In this document: piece by piece, positions 32,401 to 42,500 of the stretch
How positions within the stretch are numbered: the stretch's first letter is position 1
How the letters are laid out: each line of letters opens with the position of its first letter
Origin: Theristus sp. LFF4_11
Taxonomy: Eukaryota > Nematoda > Chromadorea > Monhysterida > Xyalidae
Length of the DNA stretch: 49,003 nt
Reading direction: 5' to 3'
Assembly: GCA_030248135.1 (NCBI GenBank)
Contig: JASANC010001945.1
Span: 1-49,003, forward strand
The notes under the pieces: model-generated
Told to the model about the DNA's origin: nothing
The model's database searches: none
The model's input: only the letters and a program-made list of their open reading frames with translations
Made by a program: the position numbers and the translations under genes

Positions 32401-33894
32401 AATCACGCTGGAACGTGATTCAACGTCAGAAGGTTGGTCCGAGCCAGAGTTGGCTTGAGTGTCACCTTTGCAGCGTTTTGTTCCCTTGGTTTGGGTGCCG
32501 CTGGCTGTTTTACTCAGATTTTGCTTTGAAGGTGGTGGTTCCTTCTTATGCGGATCTGATATCACTCCTTTCTTTTTACCAACAAAAGCACTGTCAACCT
32601 TTTTACGGGTCTTGGCGCTTCGTGGCACTGCTGTCGCAGTTTTAGCGATAGTCGCAGATTGCGAGTTCTTTTTCGCGTCTTTGGTTTGCGCATCAGAAAA
32701 TGCGTTTTTAGCGACTTTCGCAGTTTGCACATCCTTAGATGCGTCTTTGGTGTGCGTACCCAAGGATACGTCTTTGATTTGCGCATCCGGAGATACGTCT
32801 TTGGCGATTTTCGCCGTGTGCACATCCGTGGATGCGGCTTTAGTTTGTGCGGATTTCGCAGTTTTCACATCCGAGGATGCTAGTCCTGTTACTTTCGCAG
32901 TTTGCGCATCCAGGGACGCGACTTTGAGTTTTGTGGATTTCGCAGTTTTCACATCCAAGGATGCTAGTCCTGTTACTTTCGCAGTTTGCACGCTCTTAGA
33001 CGCGACTTTGAGTTTTGCAGATTTCGCAGTTTTCACATCCGAGGATGCTAGTCCTGTTACTTTTGCAGTTTGCACGCTCTTAGACGCGACTTTGAGTTTT
33101 GCAGATTTCGCAGTTTTCACATCCGAGGATGCTAGTCCTGTTACTTTTGCAGTTTGCACGCCCTTAGACGCGACTTTGAGTTTTGCGGTTTTCGCAGTTT
33201 TCACATCCAAGGATGCTAGTCCTGTTACTTTCGCAGTTTGCACGCCCTTAGACGCGACTTTGAGTTTTGCGGTTTTCGCAGTTTTCACATCCAAGGATGC
33301 TAGTCCTGTTACTTTCGCAGTTTGCACGCCCTTAGACGCGACTTTGAGTTTTGCGGTTTTCACAGTTTTCACATCCAAGGATGCTAGTCCTGTTACTTTC
33401 GCAGTTTGCACGCCCGTAGACGCGACTTTGAAGTTTTGCGGATTTCGCAGTTTCACATCCGAGGATGCTAGTTCTGCTACTTTCGCAGTTTGCGCATCCA
33501 GAGACGCGACTTTGGAGTTTTGCGGTTTTCGCAGTTTCACATCCGAGGATGCTAGTCCTGCTACTTTCGCAGTTTGCGCATCCGGAGACGCGACTTTCGT
33601 TGTCCGACGAGTGGTGCCATCCATCTCAAGTTCTTGCTCACAACAGGGTTCTCCACGTGTAGCGGTAGCCCTGCTTGAGTTCGTTCTCGAGGCGGAACCT
33701 CCACATGTCGGGTAACCCGAGTTCATGCTCGAGGCGCAGCTTTCATTTGTGTCAGTGCAATCCTCGTTCATGCTCGAGGCGTGACCTCCATTTGTAGTGT
33801 CATTCGGCGAGCCTTCAGCCGTTTCGACTACTCGGCCAACACTCGTTTGAATGAAGGCGCTACAAGTGCCGGGTGTCAGTCGAGCTAAGCTCAT
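29449..33894 (-). CDS. Unrecognised 1481-residue repetitive protein of the LTR element
   Basis: This is a single uninterrupted frame whose first ~32 codons lie in the 5' LTR. Layout by residue: 1-97 Ser/Thr/Cys-rich start. About 98-345 is nine tandem 28-residue units (84 bp; pattern KVASKGVQTAKVTGLASLDV and KTAKTAKL). About 345-560 is Lys/Ser-rich with KRCKGDTQ. About 560-640 has ~10-residue SGQATAASK units. About 718-742 has closely spaced cysteines (HTC, then VPCTTCLGCG). 750-980 is low-complexity Ser/Lys/Gln. About 975-1200 has three related modules around (S/A)PDY(D/Q)P and W(L/M)K(T/S)M(P/T)DY. The remainder is basic, with KSASKGCSTPVK and GLHRMYKTINGK. There is no Gag zinc knuckle of CX2CX4HX4C type, protease DTG, YxDD or DDE motif. 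A basic, Gag-like nucleic-acid-binding role is only a guess. Intactness over 4.4 kb argues for recent selection. Confidence 0.75.
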   Translation of the reverse strand: MSLARLTPGTCSAFIQTSVGRVVETAEGSPNDTTNGGHASSMNEDCTDTNESCASSMNSGYPTCGGSASRTNSSRATATRGEPCCEQELEMDGTTRRTTKVASPDAQTAKVAGLASSDVKLRKPQNSKVASLDAQTAKVAELASSDVKLRNPQNFKVASTGVQTAKVTGLASLDVKTVKTAKLKVASKGVQTAKVTGLASLDVKTAKTAKLKVASKGVQTAKVTGLASLDVKTAKTAKLKVASKGVQTAKVTGLASSDVKTAKSAKLKVASKSVQTAKVTGLASSDVKTAKSAKLKVASKSVQTAKVTGLASLDVKTAKSTKLKVASLDAQTAKVTGLASSDVKTAKSAQTKAASTDVHTAKIAKDVSPDAQIKDVSLGTHTKDASKDVQTAKVAKNAFSDAQTKDAKKNSQSATIAKTATAVPRSAKTRKKVDSAFVGKKKGVISDPHKKEPPPSKQNLSKTASGTQTKGTKRCKGDTQANSGSDQPSDVESRSSVIFTDEDHFEQPDVELGFFAETDVVSPLESSKKKDHTGNAPEAWTEVKKKQKEPKLKPQNPRKGQVFTASKPGQGALASNSGQATPASKHGQATAASKSGQAVTASKNLKATSASKQRQPAVTSKPGHTAPANKPGRVESAFKAVPTTTLAQAETASKHGFAVKTQKKEKADPTMKSGKFAQTTNSGPSALQPLPSLDKPPKPTQKDLNQTSTDTSNIPCTPSHTCSKTRSKSKRVPCTTCLGCGSPEKQPKKSVSPNKAAASLKSVQPEKGTKPSVQTDQPAEVKNQKSAPSTIKNSKTETSKQTPDSGVKAQKTSKKSVAKARNNSKESLAFKTDNQNQAHSTKVTPKVETPQKPKPTGTETEGAKSTQTKQEPPSNADKQSSNSENSSISEKHHESETHFTDLQNNDAQASTDQNSGHDSVNDSFALVDISLPKQSLSEHQNESEPDLKAETARNKLAELTIDSNRSENKTDTEVMPEIVMFDDQGMVTMKNRFPFQNVFCSPDYDPAIKAIAEMSFEQKQTIIPKRENFDWLKTMPDYEMWFAHNTDEPHPHKLKELERVLIEKHLMDTPIIRVKDEQGNMSYQLNWYPYRNIYRAPDYQPEYKQIRRIPIERVLPIAMNRQNREWMKSMTDYYRFFDDEHGILINAGPKYILGAPDFDSTVTHIDFIHHKRLMELREKQTNDFWLAWIGDSIRAPRAYEKLSYTPADLMYADSPIIDFASEELRPTQPAIVKELLHLSEPRSREDNTPVIPPHNRMEAKKLREFWHKKMELEAREDRTAELLNSSERAPLLTSKPRRRTTLIERSFIPTRSKQKQQAQSLLDTEEKSHSTLKRHLLNETELDFRTVFAEMKKRKLSPKSASKGCSTPVKSMRNERQSIQVSAVQLNLPLPALPPQTFYLGLHRMYKTINGKQNTMPKAAELLRTGLFQFPAGAKLKLVTPVPQPTTIDKSHQSSIVDTPRAASTSRSDILETVTMQQQTN
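32873..33605 (-). repeat. 84-bp coding tandem repeat
   Basis: The landmark GATGCTAGTCCTG recurs every 84 bp from about 32876 to 33548 (nine copies), encoding 28-residue units. Two copies (near 33430 and 33515) carry a one-base gain and a one-base loss about 25 bp apart. They therefore read KLRKPQNS/KLRNPQNF where the others read KTAKTAKL, with the frame restored afterwards. Confidence 0.8.
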
Positions 33895-34607
33895 AGCTCA
33901 TTCTTTCAGGCGACAGGGCAGCGTTACTTCAAAAAGAACCACGGAAGTAGGCACTATCTTCCGTTAAAGTTACTGCGTGTCGATTCCACCAAACGTTCGA
34001 TCTAGGGCCTTTACCTAGAGACGAGTTTGGTTTCACCGGATAGCAACAACTTTGGTTGGTTGCGGCGGTTTACAAAGGTTGACCTACGTTACTCGGCGGT
34101 TGTTTCACCAACGGACGAAAACTTAAGTCAAGAACAGTTTTTATCAGTACTCAAACGGTACCACAGTTAATATAAAAATACAAGGCAAGGGCACGAAATG
34201 TTGATTCACATATTGAAATGACAGTATAGGTGACTGTATTGAAGAGAGATAATGTAGCAGTTGTAGCATCTGAATCTCGGCACGAATTCTCGCCTTTATA
34301 TAGGTTTTGGAACCCATATAACTGCGTGAATGAGTGGCAGAGAGCAGATAATGGCTCAGTGCAAAAGTTAGAGAGTATCAATTGTGTGTGTCATTATAAG
34401 CCACTGTGTGCGTGATCGCATTCAGTGTGCAGCGTTCACTGTGTGCACCATCACAACGGGCGTTCCACCGCAACGTTTCAACACTAGCCGTATAGACGCG
34501 AAAGTAGTTTAGCGTTCACAGCAGACGACCACGTGGATGGACAGCGCGTGTGGCGGCTGCTGGCGAATACGGCGCTTTAGAGTTGTGTGGCAGAAATACA
34601 CACTACA
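33797..34607 (-). repeat. 5' LTR (in element orientation)
   Basis: It contains the promoter and the start codon of the large frame (33894). The minus strand reads CCTATATAAAGGCG at 34304-34292, predicting transcription start near 34265 and a leader of about 370 nt. Just inside the element the minus strand reads CTACAAATGGAGGTCACG. The TGGAGGTC could be a primer-binding site, but I cannot name a tRNA. Confidence 0.72.
34292..34304 (-). promoter_or_regulatory. TATA box in the 5' LTR
   Basis: TATATAAAGG on the minus strand, upstream of and facing the large frame. It gives independent support for the minus-strand orientation of the element. The matching position in the other LTR reads TATATAATGG. 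Confidence 0.5.
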
Positions 34608-35050
34608 CATGAAATAAACACGGCACAGTTGCTTTTCTTTTCGTCATCGCAGTTTTTCTCTCTTGTTTTTTTTTCTCTTTTTTTCTTTTTTTTTTCTTTT
34701 TTTTGTTTTTTTTTGTTATTTTTTTGTTCATGGGCTTTTGTTTTTCCTGTGCCATCCCAAATACAGCTTACAGCAAGTGATGAGCAACAGCAAGCAAGTA
34801 ACAGTGCTAGTTAACAAAAAGAATACCCTGAACACAAAAGCCACAAGAGCACACAGAAAAAACGCGAGATAAAAAGAGCTGTGACATGGACACACACTTG
34901 CACCAGATACAAGAAAAAAGAAAACAACACGAAACGTCGCACAAAACAGCACATGTGATTCAAAACAAAAACGCAATCACATTCAGTTGAACATGTTTCA
35001 AAACAAAACAAAACAAAACAAAGAGTGCTGGCGGCTGGGCGGACTCCCTG
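34608..35050. other. Interval of simple sequence without a supported gene
   Basis: T-rich tract at about 34655-34730, mixed sequence with AGCAACAGCAAGCAAG, and a (CAAAA)n run at about 35000-35022. No reading frame is supported. Confidence 0.4.
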
Positions 35051-35051
35051 T

Positions 35052-35246
35052 CTATTCCAATGCAGCAGAAAATTTACCAAAGACAAATGAATGAATTTTT
35101 TTATATTCCTGTGTTTTGAGACGCCTCCGAAAACTGGCTGTAGTTGGTGAGGTGACAGTTTCATCAGACAAAAGATTCCAGAGATGTATGGTCCTAACGC
35201 ACCTATTCTTTGAAAAAATTGGAAAACCAAAGTTGTGCCAAATCAA
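35052..35246 (-). mobile_element. LINE ORF2 C-terminal fragment
   Basis: The minus-strand frame includes KNRCVRTIHLWNLL, SDETVTSPTT and ASFRRRLK. This is the R-W-N-(S/L)-L ... V..P....F..RL signature that ends non-LTR retrotransposon ORF2 proteins. It is a second, different copy from that at 17919-18300. Only about 60 residues remain. Confidence 0.6.
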
Positions 35247-35420
35247 TCAGAGAGTCAGAAAAACACATTTGATGTGCATGACTCCAAAATCCTGAATGAC
35301 TCCCATAGTGGGCACATGGCGGCACTATTTGCTGAGGTCGAACTCCAAACATTGTCCCAAAAATTAAGGTTTTTCAGAGCATATTGAAGGAAAAGTTTCG
35401 AATTAAAAATTTGGCAATTT
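35215..35420 (+). repeat. Family C repeat fragment
   Basis: AAAGTTGTGCCAAATCAATC, GAATGACTCCCATAG, GGCGGCACTATTTGC and TTTTTCAGAGCATATTGAAG match the order seen at 16804-17360. It lies just upstream of the Tudor gene. Confidence 0.5.
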
Positions 35421-35681
35421 AGTTTTTTTTAAATTTATTTTTTTGTTCACGCCCCGGTTTCGGAAACCATGAGGTACCAAACTCCGGCGGGAACGGGCAA
35501 TACTATATGCGTTTGACAGTGTCAATATAGGATCATTTCATATTTTCATTATTTTGAATAATTTATCAACAATCATTCATTCAACACACGGCGAGAGCAG
35601 CTAATCAGTTGGTTAAAATACTTGCAGATTTCAAAAACAATCGAACGCCTGAACAGATAACAACAAAATCTTGAGAACAAA

Positions 35682-36580
35682 ATGGCTGCGTCGAGTTCGA
35701 CGCCGGACTTGCTGCAAGTGAAAAAGGAAATCCGGGCTGTGTTGCTCTCCTCTCAACAAGGCGCCGATGAACGAGAACTGAACCGAGACTACAAGTAAAG
35801 TGCTCGTTTGAAAATCATGCACTTTTGTATCGCACCTCGCACGTTGTTTCAGTCCACAAGGCACCCACACAATCAAACGCACATCCCACACGACTACTGC
35901 GACAGTCGATACAACCTGAACACAATTGCTCAAATCAACACATTTGTTTTCATGTGGTCATTTCAGAGATTTCACTGGTCACAACATCCCATTCCGGCAG
36001 CTGGGCTACGCGACATTAGCGCAGTTCCTGGAGTCGATTCCCGACACGACAGCGGTCAGTGTTTTCAAAGAAATTTGTTTCGCTGTTTGGCCGTTTCTAG
36101 AAATTATAGCCTGTTGATTCGAACATGTCAGACCGAAGGAACGTCAGGTGCCCTGAAACATGGCCGTTCTATTTTTAGAGAATGTGCTTTGTCTGTGTGA
36201 ATGGGTATTGTTGCGCACCGCGTTGTTTTGTGTCTTTTTTTGTCGTCACAGCAGCGCAGGCTTTCATTTTCGTGCCAATAACATTGTTTCACCCACTTCT
36301 ATCCCACCTTGGCATAACTCTCCTTGACGCCAAAGATAACGCCGTAACTCTCACAAAGATCGATGCACAGTCGTGTCGGGACGGACCACGGTGGCAAAAT
36401 TAGTCCGTGGGCGCCATGATTTTTGGTGTTTTTTTATGTGAGTGGTGAACGTTGCGTTTTCCTTTTTTTTGCAGCTTCAGCGTGATCGTGCGGGCACCGA
36501 GAAATGGTACGGCGTCAGCGACAGAAACACGAGACATGTCGCGAAACTTGTTTGCCAGCAGAAGTCGAGCGGCAAAACGC
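35682..36580 (+). CDS. LOTUS domain 1, exons 1-3
   Basis: ATG follows AACAAA at 35682. Residues include VKKEIRAVLLSSQQGADERE, LNRDYK, then FTGHNIPFRQLGYATLAQFL, ESIPDT, and in exon 3 TRHVAKLVCQQK. This is the canonical LOTUS consensus (VKKELRALLLS..GV....L..DY....G..IP...LGF.SL..FL.SIPD ... HIA.LV..QK). The N-terminal position matches TDRD7 and TDRD5. Junction phases are 2, 0 and 1. Confidence 0.9.
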
Positions 36581-39500
36581 GTGAGTGAGGCCCGATAAAG
36601 CGGCATTCATGAAGGCGACATTTAGTGGCGCGTAGGTTTTAACATAGCCAAGCGGTCACTAAATACTGCTTCATGAATGCCCCCAAATGTGTGAGCATCT
36701 GTTATTATTAATTCTGACATTTTTACGGCCTTTCATTGGCATGACATGATTTGCACCAGAAAACGAACTGGAAATGCTGGTATTGTTGATCCGATCATTG
36801 ACCGTTTAGCCTTCGACCGCTCAGTTTACTGTTACAATTCAATGGTTATTCTCTTTAACCACGATGTGCGTGACGATTCGAATTTCTTTGATCTTGCTGT
36901 GTTCGTTGTTTTCTCTGGCGCATTGTGTGAACTGAATGGCTTGGCAAGTTGAAAAAAGCGTTCCATATTTGACCATTTGAATCGTCGAGAGACAGCGCAT
37001 TGTTGGTATCGTGACGTGGAAACGAAAACGTCCAAAAAACGGTTAGAAACAGCGGTGAAACGGCCACGAAAATACGAACTCGCAAAACCGAATGCGCCAA
37101 GTCTGCTCCAGCCTCAAGTTCTCTTCCACCATGAAACTGACTCAGTTCCATTGCAGACGCCAGTCGTCTCGGCGGTCAGCAGCAGCAGCAGTCGACCTCT
37201 GCAGCCGCAGCGTCCTCGCAGCTTCGACGTGGCAGTCACTGCGTCGGAGGTCGCGGCACGATCGCGCGTGGACGCGGCGGCGCCCGCGGTGTGCCGCCGA
37301 CGCGAATGGGACGCGTGCCGTCGTCGGCGCCGGGCGCCTTCGATCGAATCAGGGTGCCCGTGCCGCCGATGAACCCCAGAATGAATGTGCGTGAGAGTGG
37401 TCTGGTTTCTCTCGGGAGTCTGATGAACGTCGTGGGGTGTTGTTTTGTTTTTGTTTTTGATTAGTCACAGACGCGACTGATAAACAAACGAGCTGGCATC
37501 CGGGCGTTGCCACTAATTTGCCGCCTGGACGTTTTTTGTTGCTGTTTGTAACTGCTTGAACATTCAGATTGATTCGTTGTGTCTGCAGTGCTGCATGGTC
37601 GTTAGACTTGGACTGACGTTTACTTTGTTAGGTTTTTTCGGCGTTTGGTTTTTGTATTTTATGTTTTCTGAACTGAACCAGCTGATTGGTCGCACTAAGA
37701 TGTTCAAATGATCAGCGTGTGTCATTTTGAAATGCGCCCAAAATGAAGTGGTGTGAGGAAAGGCAAAGCTTACAGGTCTCGTTTTTTTGTGTTTGCGGTT
37801 TTTCCGGTGGTGGATCCTTTTTTTTTGTTAGCATTATTCCGTTCATGTCTAGTTTCCTTATTTTTTCAATTTTGCATCTCGATTGTAGTTCAGCAGTTGT
37901 GTGAAGCTCACAAATGGTCGAAATTTTGCGGTTTGTGCATTCAAAACTTTTGGTGATTTTCTTCATCGGAACGGCCGAGAACTTGGAAAGGCGTTGGATT
38001 CAGTTAAAACCATAACACCGGGATGGCCATTCCATATATTGGGGAAAAAGCTCACACGTTGCTCACCACAATTTAAAAAAAACATCATTCCGTTTTTTAC
38101 CTGGTGTCGGCAGACGCAGCACCAACCGCCCGTATTTGTGGTGACATGAAGCGGCGTTCATGAAGCAGTATTTCGTGTCGCATTTCATCGCTACGCGTCA
38201 CTGAGTGCTGTTTCATGAATGATTGTCGCATCACCATAATCGTTTCGTCATACACTGTGTGCAAACTGACCGTGTATCTGCCGCGCGAACACTGCGAGTC
38301 ACCGTTTGCAGCTGCGCGAGCAGATCAAGCGAATACTGGCGGCGCACGCGCACGTTCGCGACGGTTTCATGAGCGTTGCAGCGTTGCAGTGCGCCTACAA
38401 AGAGCGCTACGGGATTCCGTTGAACGTTCAGTTGGGCAAATACGCCAATGGGAATCCGTCGATGAAACGCTATTTTCAGACGGAAATGGCCGCGGACGTG
38501 CTGATGGTCGATGCTGGTCTGTGTGTCTCTGTGGTCTGGGTCGGGTTGGGTTTGCTCCGCCCCCCCCCTCCCGGGGTGATGGGTCTTGTGAATGGGGTTG
38601 TCTCGAGATGGGATAATGACAAGATCAGACACGCGACTCAAGTCCCATCGCTAAGCGAGGCGGTGTGCAGTACGTCCCATGCGAGTCACGTTTCGTGGTA
38701 ACTCTATTTGTAAAAAGTTGTCCGAACGTTTTCTGCGGCGGATTTTTCTGCGTCTGCACAGCGTGCAGCCGAACACTGTTTACCTGATTAATTCAAAATG
38801 GAACGCGCTGATTGGCAGCTGATAAATTCACAAAATCAAACGCGCTAACTGATTGGCGTGTCGCCCATTCTGCATCTCCACACGCAGAAACTTTACTGAC
38901 TCGACCAGTAACCAATCCTGGAGAACTTTCGCAGGATATCTCCCAAGCTTTTCTCTCGTTTCAAGGCAGCGGAAATTTGACGTTTCGGTTGCGGGATGGA
39001 GTGTCCGTAGCGGCAGACATCGATGAAAACGGCCAGCTGAATGATGAGCTCGAATCTCCCGGGGAGCCAATGGTACTACTAATTCATTATTTTTTGTTTC
39101 AATTTTTGCACTCGCACCCGCACGTTTTTGTCGCTTTCTTTGAACGCTTGTCCCGTCTTTTATTTGGCAGCTTTTGTTGTTCAGTGTTTTTTTCTTTCTC
39201 GAAGAGCTGTTTTTATCAAAACCAGTTTGTTTTGTTTTGAGAGCATTATTGGGTGTTGGGATTTCATTGGAAATAAAACCTTTTTTTGAAAAAGTTCGTT
39301 GAAGGTATCAGTACCGATTAATACGTCGGTTAATAGCGTATTTCGTTTTCCGAGCGTTTTGGGTATTCAACCGTTCACGCTGTTTTTTTTAAAGCCGAGT
39401 TCAGAAAATAGGTTTTTTCGCACTTCACGCTTTTCAGCGAGAAAACAACTCTGTCCAAGATCAAAATCTTCCACCGCGCCTGCAAAGACAACCGCCAACT

Positions 39501-42500
39501 CAAAACGCGGCGCCAACGATCGATCCGCTGCTTGCTGCCAGACTTGAGTCAACTTGGAATCATCATGCGCCACCGGGACCGTCTGGACCGCATGGTTGGA
39601 GCTTTTTTTAAAAATGTTAAAAGGTTACTTTTGCGCTTCCTTTAGCGTCGGTAGTCTTTACATAAACCAACTCTATACAATTCGCCGGCTTTTGAAATTG
39701 AAATTGCTGTAAAAGTTGAATCGTGAAATTTGACTTTGTCGGACCACTGCAATCGGTCCAGCCAGACGTTCGTTTTTTTAGTTTGATCTTCAATGTGAAA
39801 ATGACTCCCAATAAAAAACCATTCTTCTATTTTGCGTTCAACCGCAATGAGATCCCCGAATGACAAAAACCACCATTTCAGCGAGCATGCCGCCGAACGG
39901 GCCGACCTATCAGTTGAGGTTTCCATCCGGTCCGCCCGGCCCGAGCGCACTAAACTTCCATCATCCGCATTCCTTCGGCCAGCAACCGCAGTTGAACATG
40001 ACCCATCCCTCGTATGCACCTGCTGCGCAGCAGTCGCATTTGCCAAAGCAGGCGATCTACAACAGCAATCCGCCGCTTCCGCACTATCCATCCAGCTCAA
40101 ATTCGCTGCATGATCGCTTTTTGTTGGTTGGTCGAGTTTTTGTTTGAGGCCAGTTCATACTGACGTGTGCTGACGTACGTCAAAAAGTACGTCTCTGTGG
40201 ATCGTTGTGTGTAGTAGTTGTAACAGCAGACCTGGTACGTATACGTCAGTATAAACGGACCTTTAATTGGATTCCTTGATCAGGTGTCTTGTTTCGTGAA
40301 AATCAGGCGTTGCTGATTGGCTGGTACTGTAGCCCCCCCTAAAGCAATCAACGTGCCAACAACTATTCCAGCTGAAGTTCTTGAGCTAAGAAAGCATTTT
40401 TCTGGTTTTCTGACCTTTATGACGATTTCGGAGTGATGGTGCGACACAAATTTGCTTCAGCGCACGCCCACCAATCTGCAAGCACAACATCAACATCAAC
40501 AACCGCAGCTACAACACCAACCGGCGCTTGCCCCGTCCAGTTCCAGCGGCGACTCAATGGAGCTGCCTGGCCGCCCTAGTGCTGCACCAGCACCGGTTAT
40601 TCCAAACGCGGTGCCGTCGCTACGGGCACGACATCACGTGCAGGTTGGAGAGAGGTGGCTCTAAAATTGACAGACAGCTTGACAGCGTTTGTATCACTGC
40701 GTGGCGTCTCATTCTGATCACGAGCACGTGGTGATCGAAGTTCCTGAGATACGACCGTGATGTCGCTGTCACCTGCGGACAATTTTCAATTTTCGCCGCA
40801 TCGTGCATGAATTTCGGAAAGTTTCCTTTCTACGCACTAACCAGTTGAGCGACAAAGAAATCGACGGTACACACGTTTATGTTTTTTTCGTTTGCAGACG
40901 CCCGACGCTTCATTCGACCAGTCGCATCACACCAACAACACAACAACAACCGCCACAACGGCAGCATTGGCGAACAGCTCACAAACGAGCAGCGGTGCCA
41001 CGATGCCGCTGGCGCGGGCGTCGCAGCAGTCGCCGGTCGCTGTCGCCGCCGCCCACAACGCCGACCAACCGTCCACGTCGCACTCGAACTCGTCGCTCTC
41101 CTGCGCCATTCCACCGTCGTCGCTGTTCGTCGATCGACCGGCGATTGTGCCGATTGCGGAGCACCTCCGCGAGATCAACCGCGCACAGCCGACCATCTCG
41201 CAGCTGCTGAATCTGCTGGTCTTCTTGTTGCAGCTGTACGGTCGACGCGGTGTGCTGGTGTGTGTGTGTGTGTCTTGCTGTTGTGTTTTTGTTGTGTCGT
41301 TTAGACCAACGGAGTTCAATTGTGCCATTCATATGGTGTTTGTGACGCCAGATGAAACGCTGGATCATTTGCCATTGAGCGTTTCAAAGTTCATGACTGG
41401 TCTTTCCTGTATTGGTGTTCTGATTTGTGGTGTTTACTTCTTGGTGCGCCACTTTCAAAAACTTCCAAATAGCGCGTGTTTTATAGTCGTTGGTACACGT
41501 TGCGACAGCTGGGTTTCTGCTGTAACCGAATTGAAACAGTCAGATGCAGTAACAGTCTTTTAGTCATTCGTGGGCGCGCCAGCCTTCCAGATCTAGATCA
41601 TGATGTCGAGTTTCGAAATTTCTTTGTTTTCACGCAAAAACACAATTGTATGTTCTTGCGTTTCAGCTGTCCGACTTGAGCGCCGCTTATGCGCACCAAT
41701 TCGGCGTGGCGATCGATCCGATGAAACTGTACCGAGTCTCGTGGCGTGACTTGATTGGCCGGACATACAAGGTTGGTGTGGTAAACGGGCTGTAGAATGG
41801 GGGGGGGGCGCAACCTCTTTGTGTGATTTTGTTAATTCAGCAAAAGAAACAATCAAAACCATAAAAAAGAAGCAACAACAATATCCGGCGATTGGATTGA
41901 CTGCGTGACTGACGCGTGTTGTTCAGGCGCACATCGTTCTCGACGGCGGACAAGAGCGGACGACGACGGACGATGACGGCACGGCCGTTGTACGCCTGAA
42001 GCGGTTCACGCTCGCGCAACCCGATGACGCCACAAGTCAGCCGGTTCACGCACCACCACCGTTGGCCGCCGCTGACTCTGCTGATCAACAGGACGCCCAC
42101 GTTCGGCAGCCGCTGCTGTTGCCACGTTGGTGGTATAGTTTCATAAGGCATTTTTGAGCAGCGCCTGTAGTACAATAGTTAGTCCAATAGTCCAATAGTT
42201 AGTCCAGTAGTACAATAGTTAGTCCAGTAGTACAATAGTTCAGTAGTCCCTGTCTGAATACAACGCGAACACTTTGTGCTCATCTGGGTTGATTAGTTGT
42301 GGAACAATTGACTTTTTTGCATGGATCTACATTATTCGGGTGATAGATTACAGATAGCAAAGTTGATCTTTGGTTTGCATGGAAAGGACGCTTGCTAAAA
42401 TTTGCCGGTGACTTGCTCAGGAGAGCTAATCTTGCGCAGTTTTTTGGTTGAAAACTTTCACGGCTGAAAATCACAGGATGATGCCACTTTTCAAGAAGCG

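Larger units (their letters stand above)
24362..34607 (-). mobile_element. LTR-bounded element, about 10.2 kb, no recognisable pol
   Basis: Two 811-bp direct repeats (24362-25172 and 33797-34607, constant offset 9435) differ at only a few positions that I could find. Read on the minus strand they run TGTAGTGTGTATT ... GAATGACA, the TG...CA form of an LTR. Minus orientation is supported by a TATATAAAGG box in the 5' LTR (34292-34304) and by the purine-rich GGGGGTGA just before the 3' LTR (25173-25180). The only large frame is the 1481-codon one that starts inside the 5' LTR. I recognise no protease, reverse transcriptase, RNase H, integrase or envelope. Flanking target duplications are not evident: CATGAA lies outside the right LTR, and the left LTR abuts a homopolymer patch. 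It may be a non-autonomous LTR element carrying a foreign or novel gene. Confidence 0.7.

Noticed and set aside
32459..33715. 418-codon open frame on the plus strand, opposite the large element protein
   Set aside because: It is a shadow of the 84-bp coding repeat, whose length is a multiple of three, so open antisense frames repeat with it. It has no start context, domain or splice support.
33797..34607. Reading the 811-bp repeats as a simple segmental duplication
   Set aside because: The TG...CA ends, an inward-facing TATA box and an adjacent purine tract fit LTRs better. The lack of a visible target duplication keeps the alternative open.
41258..41563. Read-through of the LOTUS 3 linker frame past 41257
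   Set aside because: A donor at CTG/GTGTGT and the next exon at 41667 restore the LOTUS core. The read-through is GT-rich intron sequence.
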